DNA of 43,256 nt from a bacterium (GCA_030535285.1 JAUMXX010000002.1:1-43256), one strand, 5' to 3'; shown: positions 25,901 through 36,218, counted from the first letter of the stretch. A program made the numbers and translations. The notes: a model not told the origin generated them from the letters alone.

Positions 25901-28279
25901 TTACGCCAACTCTTTCTGGGGTGCATAAACAACCCCGAGCAGTTTATTTTTAACCGAAACGTCTTTAACCAACGCCATTTTAATAATCTGGTCTATATTT
26001 TCCACCGGAACAAATTCTACATTTTGTTTTACAATATCGTCAACCTCGTCTAAATCTGCAACATTCTCTGCCGGGATAAAAACTGTTTTTATCCCCTCTT
26101 TATACGCCGCCATAGACTTTTCACGCAGTCCGCCGATAGGTAAGACCCGTCCACGCAGGGTAATTTCGCCCGTCATAGCAACATCACGCCTTACCGGAAC
26201 TCCCGTCAGACAGGAAACCAACGCTGTTGCCATTGTTACTCCGGCTGATGGACCGTCTTTTGGAACAGCACCCTCATCAGCGTGAATATGGATATCATTT
26301 TCTTTATAGAAATTACTGTTTATAGAAAACTTGTCCGCACGGCTTCTGACATAGGTCACTGCCGCCTTTGCAGATTCCTGCATAACATCGCCCAAAGATC
26401 CGGTGATTTCAAGTTTTCCGCTTCCCTTTACCGATACAACCTCAAGCCGCATTATAACACCGCCCACAGAAGTCCAGGCAAGTCCGTTTACTAAGCCGAC
26501 TTCGTCGCGATGATTGCCAACTGCCTTTTTAAACTTGGGTGTACCAAGAAATTCCCTTACCTTAACGGGCGTCACACACACTTTTTTTTGGCTATCAGCT
26601 ACTATTTCGACCGCAGCTTTACGGCAGATCGCCGCTATGCTGTTTTTTAATTTGCGTACACCGGCTTCATGTGTATACTCATCAATTACGGTATGTATTG
26701 CCTTATCACTCATACGGAAGTTTTTGCTGCTTAAACCAAACTCCTTAAGTTGCTTCTTTATTAAATGAGCTTTAGCAATATTAAACTTTTCTTCGCTTGT
26801 ATAACTTGAAAGTTCAATAACTTCCATCCTGTCAAGCAATGGGGTGGGTATTGTTGCCGTAGTATTTGCTGTTGTAATGAATATTACCTTACTCAAATCG
26901 AACGGTATCTCAATATAGCGGTCACAGAACTCTGAATTTTGCTCAGGGTCGAGCACCTCTAAAAGTGCCGCTGAGGGATCACCTTTATAACTATATCCCA
27001 ATTTATCAATTTCATCGAGCAGTATAACCGGATTACAACTACCTGCATTTTTAACAGCACTGATAATTCTGCCCGGCATAGCACCTATGTAGGTTTTTCG
27101 GTGTCCTCTGATTTCAGACTCGTCACTTATGCCACCCAAAGAGACACGCTCATATCTTCTTCCCATGCAATCGGCTATTCCTTTTGCAATTGAAGACTTA
27201 CCCACGCCGGGAGGTCCTACAAGACAGATTATCTGTCCCTTAACCTCAGGGGCCAAGGTATAAACCGCTAAAAACTCCAATATTCGCTGCTTCACCTTTT
27301 CAAGTCCATAATGGTCGCGGTCTAAAATCCTGCGTGATTCATCCAAATCAATCCTATGAATTGTTTCTTTCCCCCAGGGTAAATCCAGACAGGTATCAAT
27401 ATAGTTTCTTATAACCGAAGCTTCATGCGATCCGGCAGGCATTTTTGCAATTCGCGCTGCCTCCTCACGAAGTTTGGCCTTGTTTTTTTCACTCGTGTCT
27501 AATTCATCAATCTTTTTAGTATAGCCATCATCTTCACCGTCAGCAAGTTCATCATTTATAGCCTTAAGTTGCTCGCGAAGATAATATTCTCGCTGATTAT
27601 CGTCGATTTTGACCCGAACAGATTCTTCAATTTTAGAATCGATAACCAGAATCTGTTTCTCATAGTCAAGTACCTTCAAAACATACTTAATTCTCTTCAA
27701 AGGGCTTGTCTGTTCAATCACAGACTGTTTGATCTGGGTATCAACGGGAATGTTAGAAACAATGTAATCCGCAAGATGACCTACATCCTGCGCCGACATA
27801 ACTCCCATAATAACATCGGGCGGTATCTTGGCAGCCGCCTGCGCATAATCAGTAAAGAGTTCACGCGCATGCCTTAAAACCGCCTCTTTATAGGCAGCAC
27901 TCATTCGGCTTTTGCAATCATTTAAAACCTCGGTGTCAGCAAAAACAACCTCGTTTTTTCCGACGAGTTCTTTGCACCGAGCACGGCAGATGCCCTCAAC
28001 TAAAATCCTCACGCCTCCGTTACCGGGAGCACGGTGAACCTGTTTTATAGCCGCGACAACGCCTACGTTATACAGATCCTCCCTTTCGGGATTGTTCTGC
28101 GCGATGTTTTTCTGATTAACGAAAAAAATAGTTTTATTATTTTTAACAGCATATTCAACTGATTTTATTGACTTTTCCCTGATAACATCAAGGTGAGAGA
28201 TAATGTTTGGAAAAACCGAAAACCCCCTTAACGCTATCATAGGCATTAACCCACTGAATATACCTTGTGAACCGGACAT
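25901..28279 (-). CDS. lon: ATP-dependent protease Lon (LonA type)
   Basis: The chosen ATG is 28279 (MSGSQGIFSG), 8 nt after GGGGG; this gives 792 residues, normal for LonA. Domains in order: LAN substrate-binding domain (MPMIALRGFSVFPN to about 200), coiled-coil region, AAA+ module with Walker A GPPGVGKSS (about 355) and Walker B VILLDEID, then the serine protease domain with PKDGPSAGV (Ser about 676) and REKSMAAYKEG (Lys about 720). It degrades misfolded and regulatory proteins in the cytoplasm. It leads the lon-engB-lysA operon from a near-consensus promoter; no CIRCE-type heat-shock operator is seen. Confidence 0.97.
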   Translation of the reverse strand: MSGSQGIFSGLMPMIALRGFSVFPNIISHLDVIREKSIKSVEYAVKNNKTIFFVNQKNIAQNNPEREDLYNVGVVAAIKQVHRAPGNGGVRILVEGICRARCKELVGKNEVVFADTEVLNDCKSRMSAAYKEAVLRHARELFTDYAQAAAKIPPDVIMGVMSAQDVGHLADYIVSNIPVDTQIKQSVIEQTSPLKRIKYVLKVLDYEKQILVIDSKIEESVRVKIDDNQREYYLREQLKAINDELADGEDDGYTKKIDELDTSEKNKAKLREEAARIAKMPAGSHEASVIRNYIDTCLDLPWGKETIHRIDLDESRRILDRDHYGLEKVKQRILEFLAVYTLAPEVKGQIICLVGPPGVGKSSIAKGIADCMGRRYERVSLGGISDESEIRGHRKTYIGAMPGRIISAVKNAGSCNPVILLDEIDKLGYSYKGDPSAALLEVLDPEQNSEFCDRYIEIPFDLSKVIFITTANTTATIPTPLLDRMEVIELSSYTSEEKFNIAKAHLIKKQLKEFGLSSKNFRMSDKAIHTVIDEYTHEAGVRKLKNSIAAICRKAAVEIVADSQKKVCVTPVKVREFLGTPKFKKAVGNHRDEVGLVNGLAWTSVGGVIMRLEVVSVKGSGKLEITGSLGDVMQESAKAAVTYVRSRADKFSINSNFYKENDIHIHADEGAVPKDGPSAGVTMATALVSCLTGVPVRRDVAMTGEITLRGRVLPIGGLREKSMAAYKEGIKTVFIPAENVADLDEVDDIVKQNVEFVPVENIDQIIKMALVKDVSVKNKLLGVVYAPQKELA

Positions 28280-28317
28280 ATAATAAACCCCCATTATTCG
28301 ACATTAGGACTTGGTCT

Positions 28318-28346
28318 ATTATACAATAGGCGATTTATTTTATCAA
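28318..28346 (-). promoter_or_regulatory. Promoter of lon
   Basis: On the minus strand TTGATA (28341-28346) and TATAAT (28318-28323) are separated by 17 bp, about 40 bp before the lon start. Confidence 0.75.
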
Positions 28347-28398
28347 TATCAAAAGATTACTAAAAAAACCGGAAAAACAGACTGTTTCTACCACACTT

Positions 28399-28827
28399 TT
28401 ACAACGAAATGACCATGGGATAAATTTTTCTGTCATCCTCAAAAAAAATCTCTCCCTGCTGTTTAAAGCCGAGTTTTTGATAAAACCCTATGGCGTGCTG
28501 CTGTGCACCTACGACAACAGAACAAACCCCTTTTTCCGCCGCAAAATTCAGCAGTTGGCCAACTAAAAGCCTGCCATACCCGCCGGCCCTTTGCTCTGGC
28601 AACACCGCAATTTTACCGATTTTGCAACTATCTTCACCGGTCATATAAAATCGTGCGGTGGCAAAAGTTTTCTGATTGAAAGAAAGGGTTACGTAAAATG
28701 CTTGCTGTGTAAAACAGTCAAAAACCGTTTCATAGGTAAAGCCCTGCTCATTGCAAAACACTTCATACATTATCTTTTTGATATCCTCTGTAATTGTATC
28801 AAACCTGTTTACCTGAACCTGCTGCAT
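28399..28827 (-). CDS. GNAT-family N-acetyltransferase
   Basis: A 142-residue cytoplasmic acetyltransferase. The acetyl-CoA site is IGKIAVLPEQRAGGYGRLLV (about residues 70-89), and the C-terminal part has HAIGFYQKLGFKQQGEIFFE, usual for ElaA-like GNATs. The substrate is unknown. The ribosome-binding site is weak. It is flanked by lon upstream on the map and a lipoprotein gene, with no clear operon partner; a short hairpin (28365-28390) may end it. Confidence 0.88.
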   Translation of the reverse strand: MQQVQVNRFDTITEDIKKIMYEVFCNEQGFTYETVFDCFTQQAFYVTLSFNQKTFATARFYMTGEDSCKIGKIAVLPEQRAGGYGRLLVGQLLNFAAEKGVCSVVVGAQQHAIGFYQKLGFKQQGEIFFEDDRKIYPMVISL

Positions 28828-28884
28828 AATACTGGCCCGCTTTCCCGATTGCCGCCCGTTTTGGCGGATAGTGTCTGTTTATAA

Positions 28885-29487
28885 TTATTCTTGATTGGTA
28901 TCTTGCTGAGCATCCGGTGTAAATCTTGAACTGTCGGTTATCAGAACAGCCGACAAATACCCATTTTCAAAATAGAATCTTATGTCATATTTATCAAAGG
29001 AGTACATAATTATTTCGCAGTCGGGAGTTGACGGAAAGATAAAAAGTTCCGATGACGACGCCTGTACACTTACGGCCTTCCCAACCGTCGCAATTACATC
29101 CTTTTGCGTTGAAACACCTATTTGGAACCCAAAAACATCGTCAAAACATGCTATGGCATAAATAGCATCTCGCTCGTGATAAAACTTTGCCGAATTTGAC
29201 ATTTTATATGTATATGTCTTACCTGAGATGTCGCTCATCCCCTCATATTCGGGATCGTTTTTAAACTCCTCATCATAAAGTTCTTCGAGTTCACTTGCCC
29301 TCGTTTCAAGACTTATACTGTTGAAAATATCCAATCTTCCCTGCGCCACATAACTGCCGACATCAACACCGGTATCAACACCCAGCACCTCATCTTGTGC
29401 TTCTTTTCTGCCTGAATCGGCACAGGCAACCAGACAAAAAAGCAAAGCAAAACAACAAATAAGAGCAATAATCCTTTTTATACTCAT
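28885..29487 (-). CDS. Lipoprotein of unknown function
   Basis: The chosen ATG at 29487 (MSIKRIIALICC) follows AAGGA; the product has 200 residues. The lipobox is LFCLVACAD, so it is anchored to the outer membrane face. The mature part is an alpha/beta domain with EELYDEEFKNDPEYEGM, KTYTYKMSNSAKFYH and a final beta stretch YDIRFYFENGYLSAVLI, the latter resembling small secreted domains such as DUF4309-type proteins. That link is uncertain and I assign no function. The neighbours (GNAT and a mannosidase) give no clue. Confidence 0.75.
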   Translation of the reverse strand: MSIKRIIALICCFALLFCLVACADSGRKEAQDEVLGVDTGVDVGSYVAQGRLDIFNSISLETRASELEELYDEEFKNDPEYEGMSDISGKTYTYKMSNSAKFYHERDAIYAIACFDDVFGFQIGVSTQKDVIATVGKAVSVQASSSELFIFPSTPDCEIIMYSFDKYDIRFYFENGYLSAVLITDSSRFTPDAQQDTNQE

Positions 29488-29627
29488 AATTATAACATTC
29501 CTTTCTAAGAGCACTGCAAAACCAAGATTAACAAAACCCGTGTTTATGCTTTTCGTATCAAACACTTTAAAGTTGAAAACGTTATTTTATGTCTGAGGGC
29601 TTAAATTCTAAAAAGACACCGCTAACT

Positions 29628-32600
29628 TTATCTTACGATCTTTAACGTTACGATTTCAAAACTCTTAATATCCAACCTGATTTGATTGCCACAGCCAGCG
29701 ACTTCGGTCTGTTCGTTTTCAAGCATATCGCAAATTACAGCCTTTTTAAAATCGAATCCAAAAGTCAAAGTTGTCTCACAACGACAGTTGTCGGTTTCGT
29801 AAAGCCGAACGATAATATCATCACTGTCCTCTGCCTTTTTAACCGTCTCAACAATAATATTTTTTCTGTCACAACTTATAAACGAATAGTTATCATCCAA
29901 TTTACCGGACTGTCTGTTAACCTGCTTGCAAATAAGCGGCTGATTAAGGCCGTATGCCTGCTGCACAGTACCACCGCGACGGAAATCACCCTCGTGTGAG
30001 AACAGAGAATAGGTAAATTCATGATGTCCTTTATCGGCAACCTCATTCGGATATGTAGCGCATTTAAGCAATGTAAGACTCATATCGCTTCCCAACGTAC
30101 TGTAACCGTATTTACAATCATTTAAAATGCTGACACCGAATCCGCCGTCGGAAACATCAGCCCACTTATGCGCGCAAACCTCAAACTTGGCGTAATCCCA
30201 GGTTGTGTTTTCATGAGTGTTGCGCTCAATATTACCAAACTGGATATCATAGGTAGCCTTGCTTGCATTAATGTCTAACGGGAAGAACGCCTTGACCAGA
30301 TGATGCTCCTCATACCAGTCAATCGCAGTGACAAAATCAATACGTTTTAAATTCTCGTATAAGTACACCGTTTGCTGTATAACCGAATTTAAATATTTCT
30401 TTGTTATTTTTATTCCTGCCCTGACGCCATCGACAACCGGCTCAAATTCTGCATCATCAATTGTCCACATTTTTTGCTTATACCAATCGGTAATTTCCCA
30501 AGCATCGTAGCAGCGCGGGTCATCCTCGAAGATACGAATTTCATTAGCCCGTTGTCCCGTTTTAACAATCTCTCTGTTGCAACACTTGTCAAAAATCGAA
30601 ATCAAGGCACCGCTGTCATCAAACCTAAGGCTGTAATAGCTGTTTTCTATGCTGCGATCAGACACTTTAATAGTGTTTACATCACAAATTTGGTCAACAA
30701 CCCGCCAACCTAACGAGGGAATGTTTTCAACATAGACCGTCTTGCCGTCAACCTCAACACAACCGCTTCTTTCAAAGGGCAACGCATTGTAAACAACAAG
30801 GCCTCCATCTGTTTGTATGTTATTTACAACCGCAGAAAACTTTTCGTCTATAATCTCTCGTGAAGTTTCTAAAATTTCGGCATAATCACGATCACAATCC
30901 TCATACACCTGCCTAATTGAAGAACCGGGGAGAATATCGTGGAACTGATTAAGCAAAATAGTCTTCCAAGAGTCATTAATTTTTTGTTGCGGATATTCTG
31001 AACCCAGCAATTGTGTATTAATAGCACAAAGGGCTTCTGCCATCTGGTAAGAAAGTTCGCTCTTGCGATTGTTCTTTTTGTTTTTTGCAATGGATGTATA
31101 GGTACCCCTGTGCAACTCGAGATACAGTTCACCCACCCATTTCGGACAACGCTTTAACTGTTCACAATTTTTAAAGAAATTCTTCTTTGACTTGCTTATG
31201 TATTCACCGGTAGTAGAGATAACGGTTTTGGGGAATCCCGGAAGTCCGTATTTTAACCTGCGCTGATTTTCAAGCATTTCTTTAGTGGGTCCGCCGCCGC
31301 CGTCACCATGACCGAACGGTATAAACACCTCGGTGTTAAACTTCTTTTGCTGATAACGGTTAACTGTACCCCTGACAAAATCCGGAGTGATATCGCCTAC
31401 ATAAAGTGTCATGGTGTCACATCCGTCGTGTCCAACTATTCCCCTTGCAACAATGAAATCAGTAAAAATCTGACTTCCGTCAATTCCTTCCCATATAAAT
31501 GTGTCATAAGGCATCTTGTTGTATTCATTCCAACTGATTTTTGAGGTTACAAAGGTATCAACACCGCATTTATTAAGAATCTGCGGCATAGCAGCCGAAT
31601 AGCCAAACACATCGGGAAGCCACAGTGTTTTACTGTCGACCCCGAATTCTTGCTTCATAAAGCGCTTTCCGAATAAAATCTGACGAATTAAACTCTCGCC
31701 CGAAGTAAGATTACAATCACACTCAAGCCACATGGCACCCTCGACGTCCCATCTGCCCTGACGAACCATCTCTTTTATTTGCGCATACAGCTCGGGGTTT
31801 TCCTCCTTAACCATCTGATACAATATCGGCTGAGAAGACATAAATTTGTATTCGGGATACTGCTTCATAAGATTAATTACGGTAGCAAAACTGCGCTGAG
31901 CCTTTTCACGTGTTTGAGCAACCGTCCAAAGCCACGCAATATCAATATGTGTATGTCCTGTGCAATTAACGGTATACAAACTGTCTGCGCAAATGCCATT
32001 ATACAATTCCTTGTCCAGAAATTCACAGGCAGCCTCAACCGAAGCATAAAATTCATCGCTATACGGAACACGCATATCTACCATGTTTGTTGCAATTTCA
32101 ATTAGTTTGGATATTTGAGAATGATCTTCATGGATTTTATCGAGGCCCCTGCATGCATCAAACGGCACCTTTAGATCAAAAAACAATTTTTCTATCCGTT
32201 TGTCTAAACACAGAACCGACGGGATAAACCGCACCTCGTTTTCATGAGTGCCGATATAAAAATAAATATAAACATCACAATCGGTATCTGCCGGGATAAC
32301 AACCTGTGTATGATTAATATCCAAGCCCTGCAACATTTCCCCGTTTAAATAAAACATAGCCTGCGGATTTATTGCATCCCATTTACCCTCTTCACCGGTA
32401 ATTAACTGAAACACAACCTCTTGCTGCGGTTCAACCTTAGGTGAATGAAACGGAATATGAAACCAAAAATGTTGATCGAAACCCCCGATGCGTGTATCGG
32501 TATTAAACGGTTGCCATCCGTCAACAGGCGGAGTATTGCCCTGCTTATAACCGCTTTTTACATAAGTAATTTCGAGATTCATCCCAACTGCTTTATTTGC

Positions 32601-32654
32601 AAGCTGTCTCAACCTTGAGCACAGTTTTGCAGTTTTCTCTTCAATAAATCTCAT
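29628..32654 (-). CDS. Alpha-mannosidase, glycoside hydrolase family 38
   Basis: This 1008-residue zinc enzyme cleaves alpha-mannosides. It has the bacterial/GH38 layout: an N-terminal ancillary beta domain (about 1-200), the catalytic barrel with the zinc motif GHTHIDIAWLW (about 230-240) and the nucleophile Asp in WLPDVFGYSA (about 347), a helical bundle (LNQFHDILPGSSI), and C-terminal beta-sandwiches. There is no signal peptide, so it should act in the cytoplasm on imported mannosides. ATG follows GGAGG. It has its own promoter and no sugar transporter beside it; a link with the importer 20 kb away is possible but not shown. Confidence 0.95.
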   Translation of the reverse strand: MRFIEEKTAKLCSRLRQLANKAVGMNLEITYVKSGYKQGNTPPVDGWQPFNTDTRIGGFDQHFWFHIPFHSPKVEPQQEVVFQLITGEEGKWDAINPQAMFYLNGEMLQGLDINHTQVVIPADTDCDVYIYFYIGTHENEVRFIPSVLCLDKRIEKLFFDLKVPFDACRGLDKIHEDHSQISKLIEIATNMVDMRVPYSDEFYASVEAACEFLDKELYNGICADSLYTVNCTGHTHIDIAWLWTVAQTREKAQRSFATVINLMKQYPEYKFMSSQPILYQMVKEENPELYAQIKEMVRQGRWDVEGAMWLECDCNLTSGESLIRQILFGKRFMKQEFGVDSKTLWLPDVFGYSAAMPQILNKCGVDTFVTSKISWNEYNKMPYDTFIWEGIDGSQIFTDFIVARGIVGHDGCDTMTLYVGDITPDFVRGTVNRYQQKKFNTEVFIPFGHGDGGGGPTKEMLENQRRLKYGLPGFPKTVISTTGEYISKSKKNFFKNCEQLKRCPKWVGELYLELHRGTYTSIAKNKKNNRKSELSYQMAEALCAINTQLLGSEYPQQKINDSWKTILLNQFHDILPGSSIRQVYEDCDRDYAEILETSREIIDEKFSAVVNNIQTDGGLVVYNALPFERSGCVEVDGKTVYVENIPSLGWRVVDQICDVNTIKVSDRSIENSYYSLRFDDSGALISIFDKCCNREIVKTGQRANEIRIFEDDPRCYDAWEITDWYKQKMWTIDDAEFEPVVDGVRAGIKITKKYLNSVIQQTVYLYENLKRIDFVTAIDWYEEHHLVKAFFPLDINASKATYDIQFGNIERNTHENTTWDYAKFEVCAHKWADVSDGGFGVSILNDCKYGYSTLGSDMSLTLLKCATYPNEVADKGHHEFTYSLFSHEGDFRRGGTVQQAYGLNQPLICKQVNRQSGKLDDNYSFISCDRKNIIVETVKKAEDSDDIIVRLYETDNCRCETTLTFGFDFKKAVICDMLENEQTEVAGCGNQIRLDIKSFEIVTLKIVR

Positions 32655-32687
32655 AATTCTTCCTCCAATAACTACACTGTTTTGATA

Positions 32688-32716
32688 ATTCTACTATATT
32701 TTAATAAAATATTCAA
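32688..32716 (-). promoter_or_regulatory. Promoter of the alpha-mannosidase gene
   Basis: On the minus strand TTGAAT (32711-32716) and TAGAAT (32688-32693) are separated by 17 bp, some 35 bp before the start. The facing feoA side shows a TATAAT (32808-32813) without a good -35. Confidence 0.6.
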
Positions 32717-32863
32717 CCAAAAACCTCATAAAAACCAATTGTTCTAACAGCATTTGCAACACATAAAACAGTACGGTTGTATCTGTAACGCCTCAAACGC
32801 TTTTTCATATAATAAACAAGGGAAAAACATTCTAAAATTCTAATAAAAAGGCGGTTGAAAAAA

Positions 32864-33100
32864 ATGAATAAACTTTTACTTTCAAATCTGTCCGCGGGAC
32901 AAACCGCGAGAATATCACATATGAATTCATCAGGCAGCATTCGCAGAAGACTGCAAGATATCGGACTTATCGAGGGTACGCAGGTTGAATGTGTAGGAAA
33001 GAGTCCTTTAGGTGATCCGGCGGCATTTTTAATTCGCGGTGCGGTTGTTGCCTTGCGTTGCGAAGATTCATCGAAAATCTTGGTAAACAGAATTAGGTGA
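32864..33100 (+). CDS. feoA: Ferrous iron transport protein A
   Basis: A small cytoplasmic SH3-like protein of 78 residues that assists FeoB. I prefer ATG at 32864 (MNKLLLSNLSAG), placed 9 nt after AAGGCGG; a TTG three codons earlier is too close. The family pattern is RRRLQDIGLIEGTQVECVGKSPLGDPAAFLIRG in outline: a helix with LxDxGL, then beta strands, and VALRCEDS near the end. It lies 7 bp before feoB. No FeoC is seen. Confidence 0.94.
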   Translation: MNKLLLSNLSAGQTARISHMNSSGSIRRRLQDIGLIEGTQVECVGKSPLGDPAAFLIRGAVVALRCEDSSKILVNRIR

Positions 33101-33107
33101 AAGGACA

Positions 33108-35237
33108 ATGCAATCTGATTTAATTGCCATCGGCAAAAACCATAAGACCTCTTGTGCCGGCTCGACCACAGAAAACAAAACCGTAATCGCCCTTGCAGGA
33201 AATCCGAATGTAGGAAAAAGTACCGTATTTAACGGACTGACCGGACTTAAACAACACACGGGAAATTGGGCAGGAAAAACCGTTTCAAATGCCTTGGGTC
33301 AGTTCCGACAAAACGGAAACAACTATACCCTTGTTGATCTGCCCGGCACATATTCGATATTGTCTCACTCTCACGAAGAAAAAATAGCACGTGACTATAT
33401 CTGCTTTGGCGAGGCAGACGCCGTTGTGGTGGTGTGTGATGCCACCTGTCTTGAAAGAAATCTGATTTTAGTATTGCAGATACTTGAAATAACTCCAAAT
33501 GTTGTGCTTTGTATAAACCTAATCGACGAAGCCAACCGCAAAAAAATAATAATAGACACCGATTTATTATCAAGACTCCTTGATATTCCGGTTGTGTGCA
33601 CCAACGCGCGAAAGGGTATTGGTACACATGAACTCATAGAAAACGCACATAAGATTGTAAAAAACGAAAGAACTCAACAACAATATGTTTCCTATCCGAA
33701 TGCAATAGAAACACAGATACAGAACATAAGAGAAATATTAAATACAATCCCGCTCAAAAAACTGGATTCCAGATGGTTAGCCGTGAAACTTATCGAAAAC
33801 AACCCTGAACTTTTAAACTCTGCTTATGAGTATCTCGGCTGTAACCTCGCGCAAAATCCCGAACTGAAATCCGCCTTGGACGCAGCACGCGATCAATTAT
33901 CGGACAAAGGCTTTGACAATGACATTATTAACGATACTGTCGTGGCCAGCTTCGTGCTCTGCGCTGAACAAATATGCTCAAAATGTGTGCAATCCCCAAA
34001 AGGTTATGATCGAACCGACCGCAAAATCGACAAGATTTTAACCGGAAAAAAAACCGCATTTCCCATAATGGCGCTAGGGTTACTCGTCGTCTTTTATATC
34101 ACTATAAACGGCGCAAATTACCCCTCCCAAGTTCTGTCCGACTTGCTTTTTTCGGCAGAAATACCGTTTTACAATTTTCTGACTTATCTTAAATTTCCTG
34201 ACTTTATAAGCCGTATGTTGATATTCGGAGTATACAGAGTTCTGGCTTGGATAGTTTCGGTCATGTTGCCGCCGATGGCTATTTTCTTTCCGCTGTTCAC
34301 GCTGCTTGAGGACTCAGGATTTCTGCCACGAATTGCATACAACCTTGACAAATATTTCAAAAAATGCAACGCCTGCGGAAAGCAAGCGCTTACAATGTGT
34401 ATGGGTTTTGGATGTAATGCAGTAGGTATCACGGGATGCCGCATAATTGATTCTCCGCGTGAACGACTCATTGCGATTCTAACCAACAATCTCGTCCCCT
34501 GCAACGGAAGATTTCCGGCTCTGATTTCGGTTATAACAATATTTTTTATTGGTACCACGCCGCATCTTACAGACTCGCTTTACTGTGCAGTCATTCTGAC
34601 TGCCGTAATCTTACTTGGGATAGCGCTGACATTTCTTTCTTCTAAGCTCCTATCACATACCGTTTTGAAAGGAATCCCCTCATCATTCACTCTTGAACTT
34701 CCGCCCTATCGAAAACCGCAGATTCTAAAGATAATAACGCGATCAATTTTCGATCGGACACTTTTTGTGCTGGGACGTGCAGTAATGGTAGCAGCCCCTG
34801 CGGGACTCTTTATCTGGCTGCTCGCAAATACCTATATTTCGGGAGTGGCACTTATAGACTACTGCGTAAACATTTTGGATCCTTTAGGCAGACTGCTGGG
34901 GCTCGACGGCGTAATACTTCTGGCGTTTATTCTGGGTTTCCCCGCAAATGAAATTGTTATACCGATAGCAATAATGTGCTATCTTTCAAACGGAACACTG
35001 TCTGATATTTCAAACCTTGCTGCACTCAAAACCCTGCTTATAGACAACGGTTGGACACTGACAACCGCAATCTCCTTTATGCTGTTTTCCTTGTGTCATT
35101 GGCCCTGCTCAACAACCTGCCTGACAATCAAAAAGGAGACCGGAAGCCTCAAATGGACCCTGCTTGCCATGGCTTTGCCCACAATTGAAGGCGTGGTGCT
35201 GTGCTTAGTGTTCAATTTTGTAACATCCTTTTTATAA
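33108..35237 (+). CDS. feoB: Ferrous iron transporter FeoB
   Basis: The 709-residue membrane protein imports Fe2+. The N-terminal G domain has G1 GNPNVGKST (31-39), G3 DLPGTYS and G4 INLIDEA, where NLxD replaces the usual NMxD. A helical GDI-like region follows (about 170-270). The membrane part (about 315-709) has two gates: LEDSGFLPRIAYNLD, then ALTMCMGFGCNAVGITGCR, and later FILGFPANEIVIP. ATG follows AAAGGA. It forms an operon with feoA. The family is usually Fur- or DtxR-regulated, but I see no clear operator here. Confidence 0.96.
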   Translation: MQSDLIAIGKNHKTSCAGSTTENKTVIALAGNPNVGKSTVFNGLTGLKQHTGNWAGKTVSNALGQFRQNGNNYTLVDLPGTYSILSHSHEEKIARDYICFGEADAVVVVCDATCLERNLILVLQILEITPNVVLCINLIDEANRKKIIIDTDLLSRLLDIPVVCTNARKGIGTHELIENAHKIVKNERTQQQYVSYPNAIETQIQNIREILNTIPLKKLDSRWLAVKLIENNPELLNSAYEYLGCNLAQNPELKSALDAARDQLSDKGFDNDIINDTVVASFVLCAEQICSKCVQSPKGYDRTDRKIDKILTGKKTAFPIMALGLLVVFYITINGANYPSQVLSDLLFSAEIPFYNFLTYLKFPDFISRMLIFGVYRVLAWIVSVMLPPMAIFFPLFTLLEDSGFLPRIAYNLDKYFKKCNACGKQALTMCMGFGCNAVGITGCRIIDSPRERLIAILTNNLVPCNGRFPALISVITIFFIGTTPHLTDSLYCAVILTAVILLGIALTFLSSKLLSHTVLKGIPSSFTLELPPYRKPQILKIITRSIFDRTLFVLGRAVMVAAPAGLFIWLLANTYISGVALIDYCVNILDPLGRLLGLDGVILLAFILGFPANEIVIPIAIMCYLSNGTLSDISNLAALKTLLIDNGWTLTTAISFMLFSLCHWPCSTTCLTIKKETGSLKWTLLAMALPTIEGVVLCLVFNFVTSFL

Positions 35238-35300
35238 AATAGTTTTACAAAGACTCTTTTTAGTGTATAATTAATTCAGAACAACTATAGTGGGGGTCTT

Positions 35301-36218
35301 ATGAAAAGATATATTAAAGCAATTGTTGCAGGTGTTCTGCTTATAACATTTTTATGTGGATGTAATGCTGATCTTACTGACTTTCTGATTGAAACTTCGG
35401 TGCAAGACAATTTTGTAGAAGGTAAAACACTTATTGTTGACTTTTTCGATGTTGGTCAGGCCGACTGCTCATTGATCCGGTTTCCCGACAGAAGAACAAT
35501 GCTGATAGACACAGGAAACAGCGATGACGGTGATAATATTTCACAACATTTGAGACGGCTCGGTATAAATACAATTGACTTTCTGGTGCTTACCCATCCG
35601 CACGAAGACCATATCGGAGGTGCAGATGATATAATCGAAGATTTTAACATCGGAAAAATAATAATGCCTAAAATCAGCAAGAATGATATTCCCCAATCTG
35701 ATGTATATGAGGAACTTCTTGAAACAATCTATGACGAAAACTACCGCATAACCACCGCCGTTGCAGGCAGTAATATATCCGAATCCGAACAATATTCCAT
35801 CACCTGTCTCTCGCCCTGCTCGGACAATTACGGTTCGCTTAATAACTATTCTGTTGTTTTAATGATCCAATGCTTTGACACAAAATTTTTATTCACAGGT
35901 GACGCCGAAAGCGAAATTGAAAAAGAACTTCTGAATAAAAAGTCGGATATTGATGCCGACATTTTAAAGGTTGCCCATCACGGCAGTAACCTATCAACAA
36001 CCGAAAATTTTTTAAAACGTGTAACCCCTGAATATTCCGTTATTTCCTGCGGTGCGCACAATCGCTACGGTCATCCGGGAAACAAAACGATTTCTCGTTT
36101 AACAGAGTATAATTCAGAAATTTTTCGCACCGATATGGATGGAAGTATCCGGGTTGTCTGTACTGAGGACGAATATAGTATAAATAAGAATAATATCTGT
36201 CTCGACGGCGATAGATAA
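35301..36218 (+). CDS. ComEC-like metallo-beta-lactamase-fold lipoprotein
   Basis: A 305-residue protein with lipobox TFLCGCNAD, so it is predicted to sit outside the membrane. The hydrolase core begins LIVDFFDVGQADCSLI (about 48), with the metal motif LTHPHEDHIGGAD (about 97-109), then FLFTGDAE and LKVAHHGSNLSTTENFL, and SCGAHNRYGHP near the end. This is the soluble ComEC/Rec2-type nuclease domain without membrane helices. Extracellular DNA or phosphodiester hydrolysis is likely by family. ATG follows GGGGG. It lies 35 bp before the PgeF-like gene and is probably co-transcribed. Confidence 0.92.
   Translation: MKRYIKAIVAGVLLITFLCGCNADLTDFLIETSVQDNFVEGKTLIVDFFDVGQADCSLIRFPDRRTMLIDTGNSDDGDNISQHLRRLGINTIDFLVLTHPHEDHIGGADDIIEDFNIGKIIMPKISKNDIPQSDVYEELLETIYDENYRITTAVAGSNISESEQYSITCLSPCSDNYGSLNNYSVVLMIQCFDTKFLFTGDAESEIEKELLNKKSDIDADILKVAHHGSNLSTTENFLKRVTPEYSVISCGAHNRYGHPGNKTISRLTEYNSEIFRTDMDGSIRVVCTEDEYSINKNNICLDGDR

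Noticed and set aside
32713-33108. Minus-strand 131-codon frame opposite feoA
   Set aside because: It is antisense to feoA and its intergenic region, with no family resemblance and no ribosome-binding site.
35244-35281. Promoter before the MBL-fold lipoprotein gene
   Set aside because: A TATAAT is present (35276-35281), but the only -35-like TTTACA is 26 bp away, so the pair is not convincing.
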